Source: Bacteroidales bacterium
GTDB taxonomy: Bacteria > Bacteroidota > Bacteroidia > Bacteroidales > WCHB1-69
Length of the DNA stretch: 42,648 nt
NCBI GenBank assembly: GCA_017540505.1
Contig: JAFYAW010000007.1
Coordinates: forward strand, 1-42,648
Reading direction: 5' to 3'
Positions within the stretch are counted from its first letter, which is position 1. Each line of letters opens with the position of its first letter. Below, one piece after another: positions 1-8,419 of this stretch. The translations under genes were made by a program, and so were the position numbers. The notes under the pieces are model-generated. The model had not been told where the DNA came from and did no database searches. It was given only the letters and a program-made list of their open reading frames with translations.

Positions 1-1
1 A

Positions 2-2722
2 GCGCAGCTGGTGTTCGATGGCAATATGGCCTTTGATCAGGTGGGATGGGTCGCCATCCCGATACAGGGCTGTTTCGACTATTCGGGTGGAGCCCTGATG
101 ATGTATGTGGAGCACGATTGCGGTGACAACAGCTGTGTGCAAAATCTGGGCATCGTGGAACCGAGGTTCGCCAACACATCCTATACCAACAGCAATACCG
201 AACGCCGTGTCTATCAGTTGGCGGCGGCTACAGGTAATGCTTTCACGGATGCTGGAAACCGCTGGTCCACAAAGTTCCTGTTCAACTACACCTGCCAGTC
301 CCCGAAGAGTCCGATTTCCATCACCACGACGGTTGCGCAGCACGATGTGGGTGTCATTGACATAGTTACCCCTAATTTGCAGGACCACTATACGTCCAAC
401 GAGCTCGTGGTGGTTACCATCAAGAACTTCGGTACAGCAGCCATTTCCAATGTTCCCGTGTCATATCGTTTGGGCAATAGTACGCCGGTTACGGAGTTCT
501 ATTCGGGTACGTTGGCCGCCGGCGCCACGATTACGAGGGTGTTCAACACCCCGGCTGACCTTTCGGGAGTCTATTTCGACGTACCGTTCTGTGCCTATAC
601 GGGTTTGGCTGGTGACGCTATGCACGCCAATGACACCTTCTGTATGACTTTGAATGTGGGCGATCCCTGTATCTCACGTTCCATTCAGGCTGAAGGTTTG
701 GATATCTCCAATGTGACGGTTTCCACCATCAACAATGGACAGGGTACGCCGTTCACCAATTACACGGCGGAAGGCGACGGCATGTACACCGATTATACGG
801 CAACGGTGCCGGCTGCCGAGCTGATCCAGGGGCAGACCTATCCGATGTCCATCACGCACTCTTATACTACAGCCACCGCCTCCGGAAACATTTATAAGAC
901 AGTCTATATGGACTGGAACAGGAACGGTGTTTTTGAGGCGGATGAGAAGGTGACGACGCAGGGACCTATTGCCAGTACAGCCGCCAATGCCACCACGAGC
1001 TTCAACGTTGAGGTACCCAGTTCCTCCTCTGTGGGACTGACCCGTATGAGGGTGATTTGTGTGGCGGCTAATTTCACTAGTGCCTGTACTCCGTATAGTT
1101 ATGCGGGTGAGACGGAAGACTATGCGGTCAATATTGTTCCGCCGAAGCCGGTGGATTTGGGTGTGTCGCAGATTATCCACCCGGTGGGCAATGTGTGTAT
1201 GGATACGGCGGCCACTATCAAGGTCGTGGTGAAGAATTTCGGTACCCAAGCCCAAACCTTCTCTTCCGCCAATGCAGCAACTGTAACGGTGAATATCACC
1301 GGCACCAATGCTGGTGTCTATACTGTAATGTTGCAGAATGGCTCGTTGGCAATGGGTTCCGCGATTGTTGTTGCCATTCCCCACGTCAACCTCAGTGCCT
1401 TGGGTGAGTTCACTGTGGAGGCCTCTGTGAATTATCCTGGCGACCAGTTTGCGTTGAACAATGCGACGACGGTTACGGCCAATACCAATTATCTTGGTCC
1501 TATTGTCTCCAATATCAATAACTTTGAAGACGACTTCGATCAGAATACAGGTATGACGGATCTGCATGTCGATTACTCCAAATGGCTACCTCCCACAGGC
1601 TCCGATACAGTGAATTACAGATGGTGTGTGTCGCAAGGTTCCAGTCCGAACGCGAATGCCAATTTCGGTCCGGCTCACGACCATACCCAAATCAACACCA
1701 TGCAGGCTGACTATGGCCGGTATGCCATGGTGGAGGGTGTAAATAGTACGGTCAATTATGCGAAATGGACGGCTGCTACGACCAGGTGCTTGAATATGCA
1801 CCGTCAGACACAGTATCCGATCGAGCTGGAATTCTACAAGTATTTCTACGCACCTGCAGCTGCCACAAATGCCAACACCTCCTTTAACCTGACCATTGAG
1901 GCCGGTTCCGGTAACGATTTTACGCTGGTGGATACGTTGAGTTTCGCCAACAATCGCAATGTGTCCCCGGATTGGGAACGCTTTGTGACCGATATCCGGA
2001 ATTTCAATGGGGTGGGTCAGCTGAAATTCACGTTGAGCAACCATAAGAGCAGGATCGACCCGGCTATTGATGACATTTATCTGGGACCGGACTATCCTGA
2101 CTTGGAGTTGGTGGAATTCATCTACCCCAAGGACAATAATTCTGATTGTCTGAGAATAGGTGATAGTGTGTATCCTGAGGTGGTTTTGCGCAATAATAGC
2201 AACTACGAACTTAATGAGTATGATCTCTACGTCCGTATTGGTGCGGGTAGTGATTTGGACACGATGCATGAGCATTGTACCCGTCCAATTGCAGCAGGAG
2301 ACACCATCCATTACAAAATGTCGCAGGCGTACTTGGTTTCTTCCCACACTATATATTTAGAATTTGTTGCGACATGTTATGTGGATTTGGATAAGAATAC
2401 AATGAACGATATAAAAAGGGTTATTGTTTGCACCAACGTCGGTGTGGATGATTACGCAGAAGAGAATGGTGTGGGCTTGAAGCAGAACGAGCCGAATCCT
2501 GCGTCCGACCATACGCGTATTTCGTACGTGCTGCCGGAGGACGGATCCGCTAATATCAGTATCTATTCCACCTTGGGACAGCAGCTGTATTCGCAAGACC
2601 AGTCCGGCACAAAGGGCCAGAACTATCTGGATGTGAACACGTCCAGCTGGGCGGCGGGCGTGTATTACTACACGCTATCTTTTAAAGGTACTTCTATAAC
2701 TAAGAAAATGGTTGTTCAATAA
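2..2722 (+). CDS. T9SS-secreted GEVED-domain surface protein, 5'-truncated by window edge
   Basis: The reading frame is open from base 2, so the true start and signal peptide lie outside the window; an internal GTG at 11 is not a credible start. Visible segments (residues counted from base 11): CARDB-like beta-sandwich repeats near 112-212, 380-490 and 700-815, recognisable by 'VVTIKNFG' and 'KVVVKNFGT'; a GEVED domain near 245-375 with 'YMDWNRNGVFE' and 'AGETEDYAV'; a jelly-roll-like segment near 500-695; and a C-terminal T9SS type A sorting domain from about 827 ('NEPNPASDHT', 'GVYYYTLSFKG', ending KKMVVQ). Such proteins are exported by Sec, cross the outer membrane by the T9SS and are anchored or released. 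I infer an adhesin or surface/secreted structural protein; no catalytic domain is visible in the part shown. The gene ends in a convergent intergenic region shared with ppdK. Confidence 0.85.
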   Translation, partial: AQLVFDGNMAFDQVGWVAIPIQGCFDYSGGALMMYVEHDCGDNSCVQNLGIVEPRFANTSYTNSNTERRVYQLAAATGNAFTDAGNRWSTKFLFNYTCQSPKSPISITTTVAQHDVGVIDIVTPNLQDHYTSNELVVVTIKNFGTAAISNVPVSYRLGNSTPVTEFYSGTLAAGATITRVFNTPADLSGVYFDVPFCAYTGLAGDAMHANDTFCMTLNVGDPCISRSIQAEGLDISNVTVSTINNGQGTPFTNYTAEGDGMYTDYTATVPAAELIQGQTYPMSITHSYTTATASGNIYKTVYMDWNRNGVFEADEKVTTQGPIASTAANATTSFNVEVPSSSSVGLTRMRVICVAANFTSACTPYSYAGETEDYAVNIVPPKPVDLGVSQIIHPVGNVCMDTAATIKVVVKNFGTQAQTFSSANAATVTVNITGTNAGVYTVMLQNGSLAMGSAIVVAIPHVNLSALGEFTVEASVNYPGDQFALNNATTVTANTNYLGPIVSNINNFEDDFDQNTGMTDLHVDYSKWLPPTGSDTVNYRWCVSQGSSPNANANFGPAHDHTQINTMQADYGRYAMVEGVNSTVNYAKWTAATTRCLNMHRQTQYPIELEFYKYFYAPAAATNANTSFNLTIEAGSGNDFTLVDTLSFANNRNVSPDWERFVTDIRNFNGVGQLKFTLSNHKSRIDPAIDDIYLGPDYPDLELVEFIYPKDNNSDCLRIGDSVYPEVVLRNNSNYELNEYDLYVRIGAGSDLDTMHEHCTRPIAAGDTIHYKMSQAYLVSSHTIYLEFVATCYVDLDKNTMNDIKRVIVCTNVGVDDYAEENGVGLKQNEPNPASDHTRISYVLPEDGSANISIYSTLGQQLYSQDQSGTKGQNYLDVNTSSWAAGVYYYTLSFKGTSITKKMVVQ

Positions 2723-2835
2723 AACACTTTATAAAGTCGTTTTTGTTAAGGTTGTTATATCTTATTGGTATAAAAGTAATTACAAGGATTTTGCCAACTA
2801 TTCTTGACAACCTTACCCCCAGAATAAGCAAAATG

Positions 2836-2873
2836 AAACGGACCCATCCATGGAAGGACAGGTCCGTTTTTAT
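2836..2873. terminator. Bidirectional intrinsic terminator between the T9SS gene and ppdK
   Basis: A perfect 9-bp inverted repeat (AAACGGACC at 2836-2844, GGTCCGTTT at 2861-2869) is followed by a run of T on the plus strand. The minus strand has a weaker T-rich stretch. Its place between two convergent genes fits shared termination. Confidence 0.8.
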
Positions 2874-2893
2874 AATATTATAAGAATGAGTGA

Positions 2894-5626
2894 TTACTTG
2901 CTGCAGCAGCACTTCTCGTTCTTGATAGCGGCCTGGGCGGCTGCCAAACGGGCCACCGGAACGCGGAACGGCGAACAGGACACATAATTCATGCCAGCCT
3001 TGTAGAAGAACTCGGCTGCGGTAGGATCGCCACCGTGCTCTCCGCACACACCGCATTTGAGGTTCTCGCGAGTGGAACGTCCCCGCTTGACACCGATTTG
3101 TACAAGCTCACCCACACATTCCGCATCAAAAGAGTTGAACGGATCGGCGGGAATAATCTTCTCATCGACGTATGTCTTAACAATAGCGTTCACATCATCA
3201 CGGGAGAATCCGAAGGTCATCTGTGTAAGGTCGTTGGTGCCGAAAGAGAAGAACTCGGCAACTTCGGCTATCTGGTTGGCCACCAACGCAGCGCGCGGGA
3301 TCTCGATCATCGTACCGAACTTGTACTCGAACTGGACACCATACTTGGACTCCACCTCCTCCTTCACCGCATTGGCAATGGATTTCTGGTTGCGGAGTTC
3401 GGCGGCGTTGATCGTCAGCGGAACCATGATTTCCAACATCGGGTGCATACCCTCTTTCATCAGCTCGACGGTGGCACTGAAGAGTGCACGGAACTGGACG
3501 CGGGTGATTTCGGGATAGATAATGCCAAGACGCACACCGCGCAACCCCATCATCGGGTTCACCTCATGGAGCGACTCGACACGCTTCTTGACATCCTCGT
3601 AACTGATGCCAAGACGTTTGGCCGCCTCTTTCATTTTTTCCTCACCTTGCGGGGCGAACTCATGCAACGGGGGGTCCATCAAACGGAATGTAAGCGGTTT
3701 GCCATCCATCACCTTCAACGTTCCTTTGGCGGCTTCCTTGATATAAGGTTCCAGTTCGTCGAGGGCGGCTACGCGCTCTTCACGCGTGTTGGACAATATC
3801 ATGTTACGCAGTTTCTCCAACGGTTTCTCGCTGTTCTTGCCGTAGAACATGTGCTCGATACGGAACAGACCGATACCTTCAGCGCCGAAGTTGATGGCGT
3901 TCTGCGCATCTTCCGGGTTATCAGCGTTGGTGCGCACACCCATGGTGCGGTATTTGTCCACGAGTTTCATAAACTCTTGGAACAAAGGATTTTCAGTAGC
4001 GTCAATCATCTTCACCTCTTCGGCATAGACCCAGCCCTTGGAGCCGTTCAAGCTCAGCAGGTCGCCCTCCTTGAAGGTTTTGCCGGCGATGGTGACGGTG
4101 CGGCTGTTCATGTCGATCTTCACGGCATCACAACCCACGATGCAGCACTTGCCCCAACCACGTGCCACGAGAGCGGCGTGGGAGGTCATACCGCCACGGG
4201 CGGTCAGGATACCGGTAGCGGAACGCATACCCTCCACATCCTCGGGATTGGTCTCCTCGCGCACGAGGATGTTCTTGATTTTCTTCTCAGTATAGGCTTT
4301 GGAAGTCTCGCTGTCCAATGCGATAACGCCTACGGCACCGCCAGGGCCTGCGGGCAGACCTTTGGCGATAACGTCGTGCTTCTTCTCGTCAGCGGCATCC
4401 AGAATCGGGTGCAGCAGCTCGTCAAGTTGGGCAGGCGTGAGGCGCATCACCACTTCTTTCTCATCGATAAGGCCTTCGTGCAGCATGTCCAGTGCCATGG
4501 TCAGAGCGGCCACGCCCGTACGCTTGCCCACGCGGCATTGCAACATGTAGAGCTTGCCTTCTTGGATGGTGAACTCCACGTCCAGCATGTCGTGATAGTT
4601 TTTCTCCAAGATTTCGCGGATGTCGCAAAGCTCCTTGTAGGTATCAGGCATCAGCTCCTGCATGGAGTGCATCATCTTGTTCTGCTCGTTCTTGGTCTCG
4701 TCGTTCAGCGGGTTGGGGGTACGGATACCGGCCACCACATCCTCGCCTTGGGCGTTGATGAGCCATTCGCCGTAGAACTGGTTGTCGCCGGTGGCGGGGT
4801 TGCGGGTGAAGGCCACACCGGTGGCGGAATTGTCGCCCATGTTGCCGAACACCATCGCCTGCACGTTCACTGCGGTCCCCCAGTCATCGGGAATGCCTTC
4901 GATGCGACGGTATGCGATAGCCTTCTTGCCGTTCCAGCTCTTGAACACGGCCTTGATGCCGCCTTCGAGTTGGGCTTTGGCGTCGTCGGGGAACTCGGTG
5001 CCGAGCACCTCGCGGATTTTGGCCTTGAATGCGTCAGCGAGTTTCAGCAGCTCTTCTGCGGTAATCTCGGTGTCGCTCTTGTAGCCCTTCATCGCCTTGA
5101 ACTCATCCAGCATGTCATCCAGGATCTTGCGGATGCCTTTGCCGTCGGCGGGTTCGATGCCCTCGGCTTTCTCCATCACCACATCAGCATACATCATGAT
5201 GAGACGACGGTAGGAGTCATAGACGAAACGGGGGTTGTTGGTTTTCTTGATCAGGCCGGGGAGCGTTTTGGAGCTGAGACCGATGTTAAGTACGGTGTCC
5301 ATCATGCCAGGCATGGAGCTGCGGGCGCCAGAGCGGCAGGAGACGAGCAGGGGGTTCTCGGCGTCATCGTATTTGAGACCCATGATGTTCTCCACATTCT
5401 TCATACCCGCCCAAACTTCGTCCATAAGTCCTGCGGGAAGCTCGCAATTGTTGGCATAATAGGCGGTGCAACATTCGGTGGTGATGGTCAGACCGGCAGG
5501 CACTGGGAGACCCAGAAGACACATCTCCGCAAGGTTGGCACCCTTGCCACCAAGCAGGTTTTTCATGTCAGCTTTACCTTCAGCAGTCTTTCCTCCAAAG
5601 GTATAAACGTACTTAACGTTACTCAT
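2894..5626 (-). CDS. ppdK: Pyruvate, phosphate dikinase
   Basis: Catalyses the reversible conversion of pyruvate, ATP and phosphate to phosphoenolpyruvate, AMP and pyrophosphate in the cytoplasm. The 910-residue length is normal for the family. The N-terminal ATP-grasp domain begins with 'LLGGKGANLAEM'. The swivelling phosphohistidine domain carries 'GGMTSHAALVARGWGKCC', with the catalytic His near residue 483. The C-terminal TIM barrel contains the PEP/pyruvate-site 'CGVCGEHGGDP' with its catalytic Cys. The C-terminus is unusually Cys-rich (KCCCSK). A TTG two codons upstream (5632) is possible, but the ATG at 5626 is preferred and lies 45 nt downstream of a clear promoter box. In anaerobic Bacteroidota PPDK usually works with glycolysis and PEP metabolism; here it is next to pfkA and a sirtuin on the same strand. 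Confidence 0.97.
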   Translation of the reverse strand: MSNVKYVYTFGGKTAEGKADMKNLLGGKGANLAEMCLLGLPVPAGLTITTECCTAYYANNCELPAGLMDEVWAGMKNVENIMGLKYDDAENPLLVSCRSGARSSMPGMMDTVLNIGLSSKTLPGLIKKTNNPRFVYDSYRRLIMMYADVVMEKAEGIEPADGKGIRKILDDMLDEFKAMKGYKSDTEITAEELLKLADAFKAKIREVLGTEFPDDAKAQLEGGIKAVFKSWNGKKAIAYRRIEGIPDDWGTAVNVQAMVFGNMGDNSATGVAFTRNPATGDNQFYGEWLINAQGEDVVAGIRTPNPLNDETKNEQNKMMHSMQELMPDTYKELCDIREILEKNYHDMLDVEFTIQEGKLYMLQCRVGKRTGVAALTMALDMLHEGLIDEKEVVMRLTPAQLDELLHPILDAADEKKHDVIAKGLPAGPGGAVGVIALDSETSKAYTEKKIKNILVREETNPEDVEGMRSATGILTARGGMTSHAALVARGWGKCCIVGCDAVKIDMNSRTVTIAGKTFKEGDLLSLNGSKGWVYAEEVKMIDATENPLFQEFMKLVDKYRTMGVRTNADNPEDAQNAINFGAEGIGLFRIEHMFYGKNSEKPLEKLRNMILSNTREERVAALDELEPYIKEAAKGTLKVMDGKPLTFRLMDPPLHEFAPQGEEKMKEAAKRLGISYEDVKKRVESLHEVNPMMGLRGVRLGIIYPEITRVQFRALFSATVELMKEGMHPMLEIMVPLTINAAELRNQKSIANAVKEEVESKYGVQFEYKFGTMIEIPRAALVANQIAEVAEFFSFGTNDLTQMTFGFSRDDVNAIVKTYVDEKIIPADPFNSFDAECVGELVQIGVKRGRSTRENLKCGVCGEHGGDPTAAEFFYKAGMNYVSCSPFRVPVARLAAAQAAIKNEKCCCSK

Positions 5627-5671
5627 ATTCAATGTTTTAAGTTAATAATTAGGGTTTCATTTTAACGGGTG

Positions 5672-5702
5672 CAAAAATACAAAAAAGGTTTTTACCTCCA
5701 AA
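5672..5702 (-). promoter_or_regulatory. Bacteroidota-type promoter of ppdK
   Basis: On the minus strand, TTTG (5702-5699), a 19-nt spacer and TATTTTTG (5679-5672) match the known Bacteroides sigma-ABfr consensus TTTG-N19-TAnnTTTG. It is the best complete promoter in the window and gives a 5' UTR of about 40 nt for ppdK. Confidence 0.75.
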
Positions 5703-5771
5703 CGTGTTCGGAGGGTGAATTTTTAACTTTTTTGAAGGAAGGTATAATGTCCGGAATTTGGGTTGGGCAGG

Positions 5772-6458
5772 TTATGCCATCTGGACAAGCTGGTCGTAGA
5801 GTTGGCGCATGCCCTTGGTGGCCACCGCCTTGATGAAGTGGACGTTACGGGATATGGGCTGCACGTCTTTGGGGTCGATGACGTAGATGGGCGTGCCGGC
5901 GGGGGCGTAGTGGACGAGTCCGGCGGCGGGATACACGTTCAGCGATGTGCCGATGATGATCAGGATGTCGGTCTTCTCCACCACCTTGGCGGCCTCTTCG
6001 ATCATGGGCACGGCCTCCCCGAACCAGACGATGAAGGGCCTCATGCGGGCACCGTCGGGCGTCTTCTCATCGTAGCCGATGGGCCGGTAGCCGATGTCCT
6101 GTACAAAACGTTTGCCGTTTTCGCTGCATGCCTTGGTGGCCTCGCCGTGCAGGTGGATGATCTTGCTGGAACCGCCGCGCTCGTGCAGATCGTCGATGTT
6201 CTGCGTGATGACGGTGACATCATAATATTCCTCTAACTTGGCGCAGAGTTTGTGGGCCTCGTTGGGCTCGGTGTGCGCTAATTCGGCGCGCCGGGCGTTG
6301 TAGAAGTCGGTCATCAGGTCCGGATTCCGATACCACGCGTCGATGGTGGCCACGTCCTCCACGTTGTAGTTCTCCCAAAGTCCGTCGCTGTCACGGAACG
6401 TCTTGATGCCGCTTTCCGCGCTGATGCCGGCACCGGTGAGTATAGCGATTTTTTTCAT
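5772..6458 (-). CDS. cobB: Sir2-family NAD-dependent protein deacylase (CobB-like)
   Basis: Removes acyl groups from protein lysines using NAD+ in the cytoplasm. The 228-residue protein has the Rossmann motif 'TGAGISAESGIKTFR' (8-22), 'TQNIDDLH' (85-92) and the catalytic His at 104 in 'HLHGE'. The Y53-x-x-R56 pair in 'FYNARR' corresponds to the Tyr/Arg pair that lets E. coli CobB and SIRT5 accept succinyl-lysine, so desuccinylase activity is plausible. The usual two CxxC zinc motifs are missing: only C111 is seen where four Cys are expected, so this is a zinc-less variant. It lies 52 nt downstream of pfkA and probably shares its transcript. I infer a link to acylation control of central metabolism; the position alone does not prove it. 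Confidence 0.9.
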   Translation of the reverse strand: MKKIAILTGAGISAESGIKTFRDSDGLWENYNVEDVATIDAWYRNPDLMTDFYNARRAELAHTEPNEAHKLCAKLEEYYDVTVITQNIDDLHERGGSSKIIHLHGEATKACSENGKRFVQDIGYRPIGYDEKTPDGARMRPFIVWFGEAVPMIEEAAKVVEKTDILIIIGTSLNVYPAAGLVHYAPAGTPIYVIDPKDVQPISRNVHFIKAVATKGMRQLYDQLVQMA

Positions 6459-6479
6459 ATCGTGACTGATTGTTAAATT

Positions 6480-6507
6480 AATTATTAATCATTAATCATT
6501 AATCGAA
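6480..6507. repeat. Heptamer array at the pfkA 3' end
   Basis: Units read AATTATT, AATCATT, AATCATT, AATCGAA with an exact 7-nt period, filling the gap between the pfkA stop and the sirtuin start. It is one of seven such arrays in the window. Confidence 0.6.
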
Positions 6508-6510
6508 CCA

Positions 6511-7611
6511 CTAGTCCCCAAACGCCATGCCCACGCTGCGGGCGGTGTGGATAAGGAAGTCCTTGTCGGGGCACACTAAATGTGGGCTTTTCAGGGCGTC
6601 GGCAAGGGGCACGCTGGAAATGTTGGGGTGGCGGTACACGACCAGCTGGCCGTACTGTTTGTCCTTGACCAGCTCGAAGGCCTTGACGCCGAACTCGGTG
6701 GCCAGGATGCGGTCGTAGGCCACGGGGGTGCCGCCGCGCTGCAGGTGTCCGAGCACGGTCACGCGCACGTCATGCTCGATGCCGAGTTCCAGCAACTCCT
6801 GCCGTAGCACTTCGCTCACGCCGCCTAATTTGATGTGGCGGTCGCCGACAGCGGTGGGTGCCTGGCCGGTGACTTTCCCGTCGGTTTTCTTAGCCCCTTC
6901 GGCGATGACGATGTTGCAGAAGCCCATGCCGTTTTGGTAGCGTGTTTCGATTTTTTCTGCAATTTTACGGGGATCGTAGGGAATTTCGGGGATGATGCAC
7001 ACCTCCGCGCCGCCGGCGATGGCCGTGTGGAGGGCAATCCAGCCGGCATCGCGGCCCATCACCTCCATGATGAAGACGCGGTTGTGGCTCTCCGCCGTGG
7101 TCACTAACTTGTCGAATGCTTCGGTGGCAATCTGCACGGCCGTCTGGAAACCGAAGGTGAAATCCGTGGAGGAGAGGTCGTTGTCGATGGTCTTGGGCAC
7201 ACCCACCACGGGGATGCCCATCTCCATGAGTTTCAGGGAGATGCCTTGCGAGCCGTCGCCGCCAATGTTGATGACGGCGTCAAAGCCCATCTCCTCCAGG
7301 CGCTGTTTCATCAGCTGCGAGCGGTCTTCCATCACCCATGAGCCGTCGGGCTGCTTCACGGGGAAGTGGAAGGGACCGCCCTTGTTGGTGGTCTTGATGA
7401 TGGTGCCGCCCTTGACGTGCAGTCCGGAGACCATCTGCTCCGTGAGGCGTACAATTTCGATGTTGTCTTTCAGAATCCCGTTGAAGGATTCGATGCAACC
7501 GTATATTTCCCAGTCGGTTTCTTGTGCGGCCCTCTTCACGATGCCGCGGATTACTGCGTTGAGGCCCGGACAGTCGCCGCCGCCCGTTGCCACGAGAATC
7601 TTATGTGCCAT
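6511..7611 (-). CDS. pfkA: 6-phosphofructokinase, group III type
   Basis: Phosphorylates fructose 6-phosphate to fructose 1,6-bisphosphate, the committed step of glycolysis. The 366-residue protein has the nucleotide loop 'GGGDCPGLNAVIRG' near residue 10, 'GGDGS' at 117-121, 'PKTIDND' at 139-145 with the catalytic Asp at 143, and 'MGRDAGWIA' near 186. In the E. coli numbering used for the family, the specificity positions are Gly104 and Lys124: Gly104 predicts ATP as phosphoryl donor, while Lys124 and the 'GGGDCPGLN' loop are typical of group III enzymes that include PPi-dependent members. I therefore favour ATP, with less certainty than for an E. coli-type enzyme. The ATG at 7611 is 23 nt from a TAnnTTTG box. 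The gene leads a minus-strand pair with the sirtuin. Confidence 0.95.
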   Translation of the reverse strand: MAHKILVATGGGDCPGLNAVIRGIVKRAAQETDWEIYGCIESFNGILKDNIEIVRLTEQMVSGLHVKGGTIIKTTNKGGPFHFPVKQPDGSWVMEDRSQLMKQRLEEMGFDAVINIGGDGSQGISLKLMEMGIPVVGVPKTIDNDLSSTDFTFGFQTAVQIATEAFDKLVTTAESHNRVFIMEVMGRDAGWIALHTAIAGGAEVCIIPEIPYDPRKIAEKIETRYQNGMGFCNIVIAEGAKKTDGKVTGQAPTAVGDRHIKLGGVSEVLRQELLELGIEHDVRVTVLGHLQRGGTPVAYDRILATEFGVKAFELVKDKQYGQLVVYRHPNISSVPLADALKSPHLVCPDKDFLIHTARSVGMAFGD

Positions 7612-7634
7612 AGTCAGTCGTTGTTTGAAAGCGG

Positions 7635-7642
7635 CAAAGATA
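7635..7642 (-). promoter_or_regulatory. -7 box of pfkA
   Basis: TATCTTTG on the minus strand matches TAnnTTTG, 23 nt upstream of the pfkA ATG. No convincing -33 TTTG is present at the expected spacing. Confidence 0.55.
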
Positions 7643-7717
7643 CGAATTAATCACACACGGAGGGAGCTTGTTTTAAAGCATCCTCAATTCCGAAGCGGAT
7701 GGTATGGATTTTTTTTG

Positions 7718-7725
7718 TACTTTTG
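7718..7725 (+). promoter_or_regulatory. -7 box of rplY
   Basis: TACTTTTG matches TAnnTTTG, 51 nt upstream of the rplY ATG and divergent from the pfkA box. It is preceded by a T-rich tract rather than a clear -33 element. Confidence 0.55.
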
Positions 7726-7776
7726 CCGCCGTTTTTAAAATACCCAAAATATTAATCATTTAAAAATTAAAAAGTA

Positions 7777-8370
7777 ATGAAATCAGTATCTATTAGCGGT
7801 TCCCTCCGTGGGAACGTAGGGAAAAAAGATGCAAAAAACCAACGTAACCAGGGCATGATCCCTTGCGTGTTGTACGGCGGAAAAGAGCAGAAACTCTTCG
7901 TCGTGGAGGAGAGACAGTTCCAAAAACTGCTCTACGTCCCCGAAGTGCAATATGTCGATCTTAGCATTGACGGCTTCGTCACCCGCGCCATCGTGCAAGA
8001 GACGCAGTTCCACCCGATTACGGATAAACTCCTGCATGTTGACTTCCTTGAAATCGTGGACGGCAAGCCCATCACCATCGAGCTCCCCTTCCTGTTGAAG
8101 GGCACATCCCCGGGTGTTCTCAAGGGCGGTTCCCTCCAGAAGAGAGTGCGCAAACTCAAAGTGCGCGGCCTGCTTGAGAATGTTCCCGAGAACATCGTGG
8201 CCGATATCTCCAACATGGAAATCAACGATATGATCAAGATTGGTGACATCCATATCGACAATCTGGAAATCGTTGACAACCCCAACAAGGTCATCGTCTC
8301 CGTCAACCCGACTCGTAACGCCGTGGTTGAAGCTGCTGAGGGTGAGGCTGAAGAGGGCGCAGAGGCCTAA
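7777..8370 (+). CDS. rplY: Ribosomal protein bL25, long CTC form
   Basis: Binds 5S rRNA in the large subunit. The 197-residue protein has the N-terminal L25 fold ('LRGNVGKKDAKNQRNQGMIPCVLYGG') and a second CTC/TL5-type beta domain ('VRKLKVRGLLENVPENIVADIS', about 120-170), followed by a Glu/Ala-rich acidic tail. The long form is usual in Bacteroidota, unlike the 94-residue E. coli protein. The ATG at 7777 is placed correctly for the promoter box. Only 49 nt separate it from the next gene with no terminator or promoter box seen, so the two are probably co-transcribed. Confidence 0.95.
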   Translation: MKSVSISGSLRGNVGKKDAKNQRNQGMIPCVLYGGKEQKLFVVEERQFQKLLYVPEVQYVDLSIDGFVTRAIVQETQFHPITDKLLHVDFLEIVDGKPITIELPFLLKGTSPGVLKGGSLQKRVRKLKVRGLLENVPENIVADISNMEINDMIKIGDIHIDNLEIVDNPNKVIVSVNPTRNAVVEAAEGEAEEGAEA

Positions 8371-8419
8371 TCAACCCATTCCTTATATATAATATTGTAA
8401 ACATTTAAAATCTGAAAAT

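Noticed and set aside
3035-5665. 876-codon open frame on the plus strand opposite ppdK
   Set aside because: It is antisense to an unmistakable ppdK. Its translation is His/Val/Gly-rich without motifs, as expected when the codon bias of the real gene removes stops from the opposite frame.
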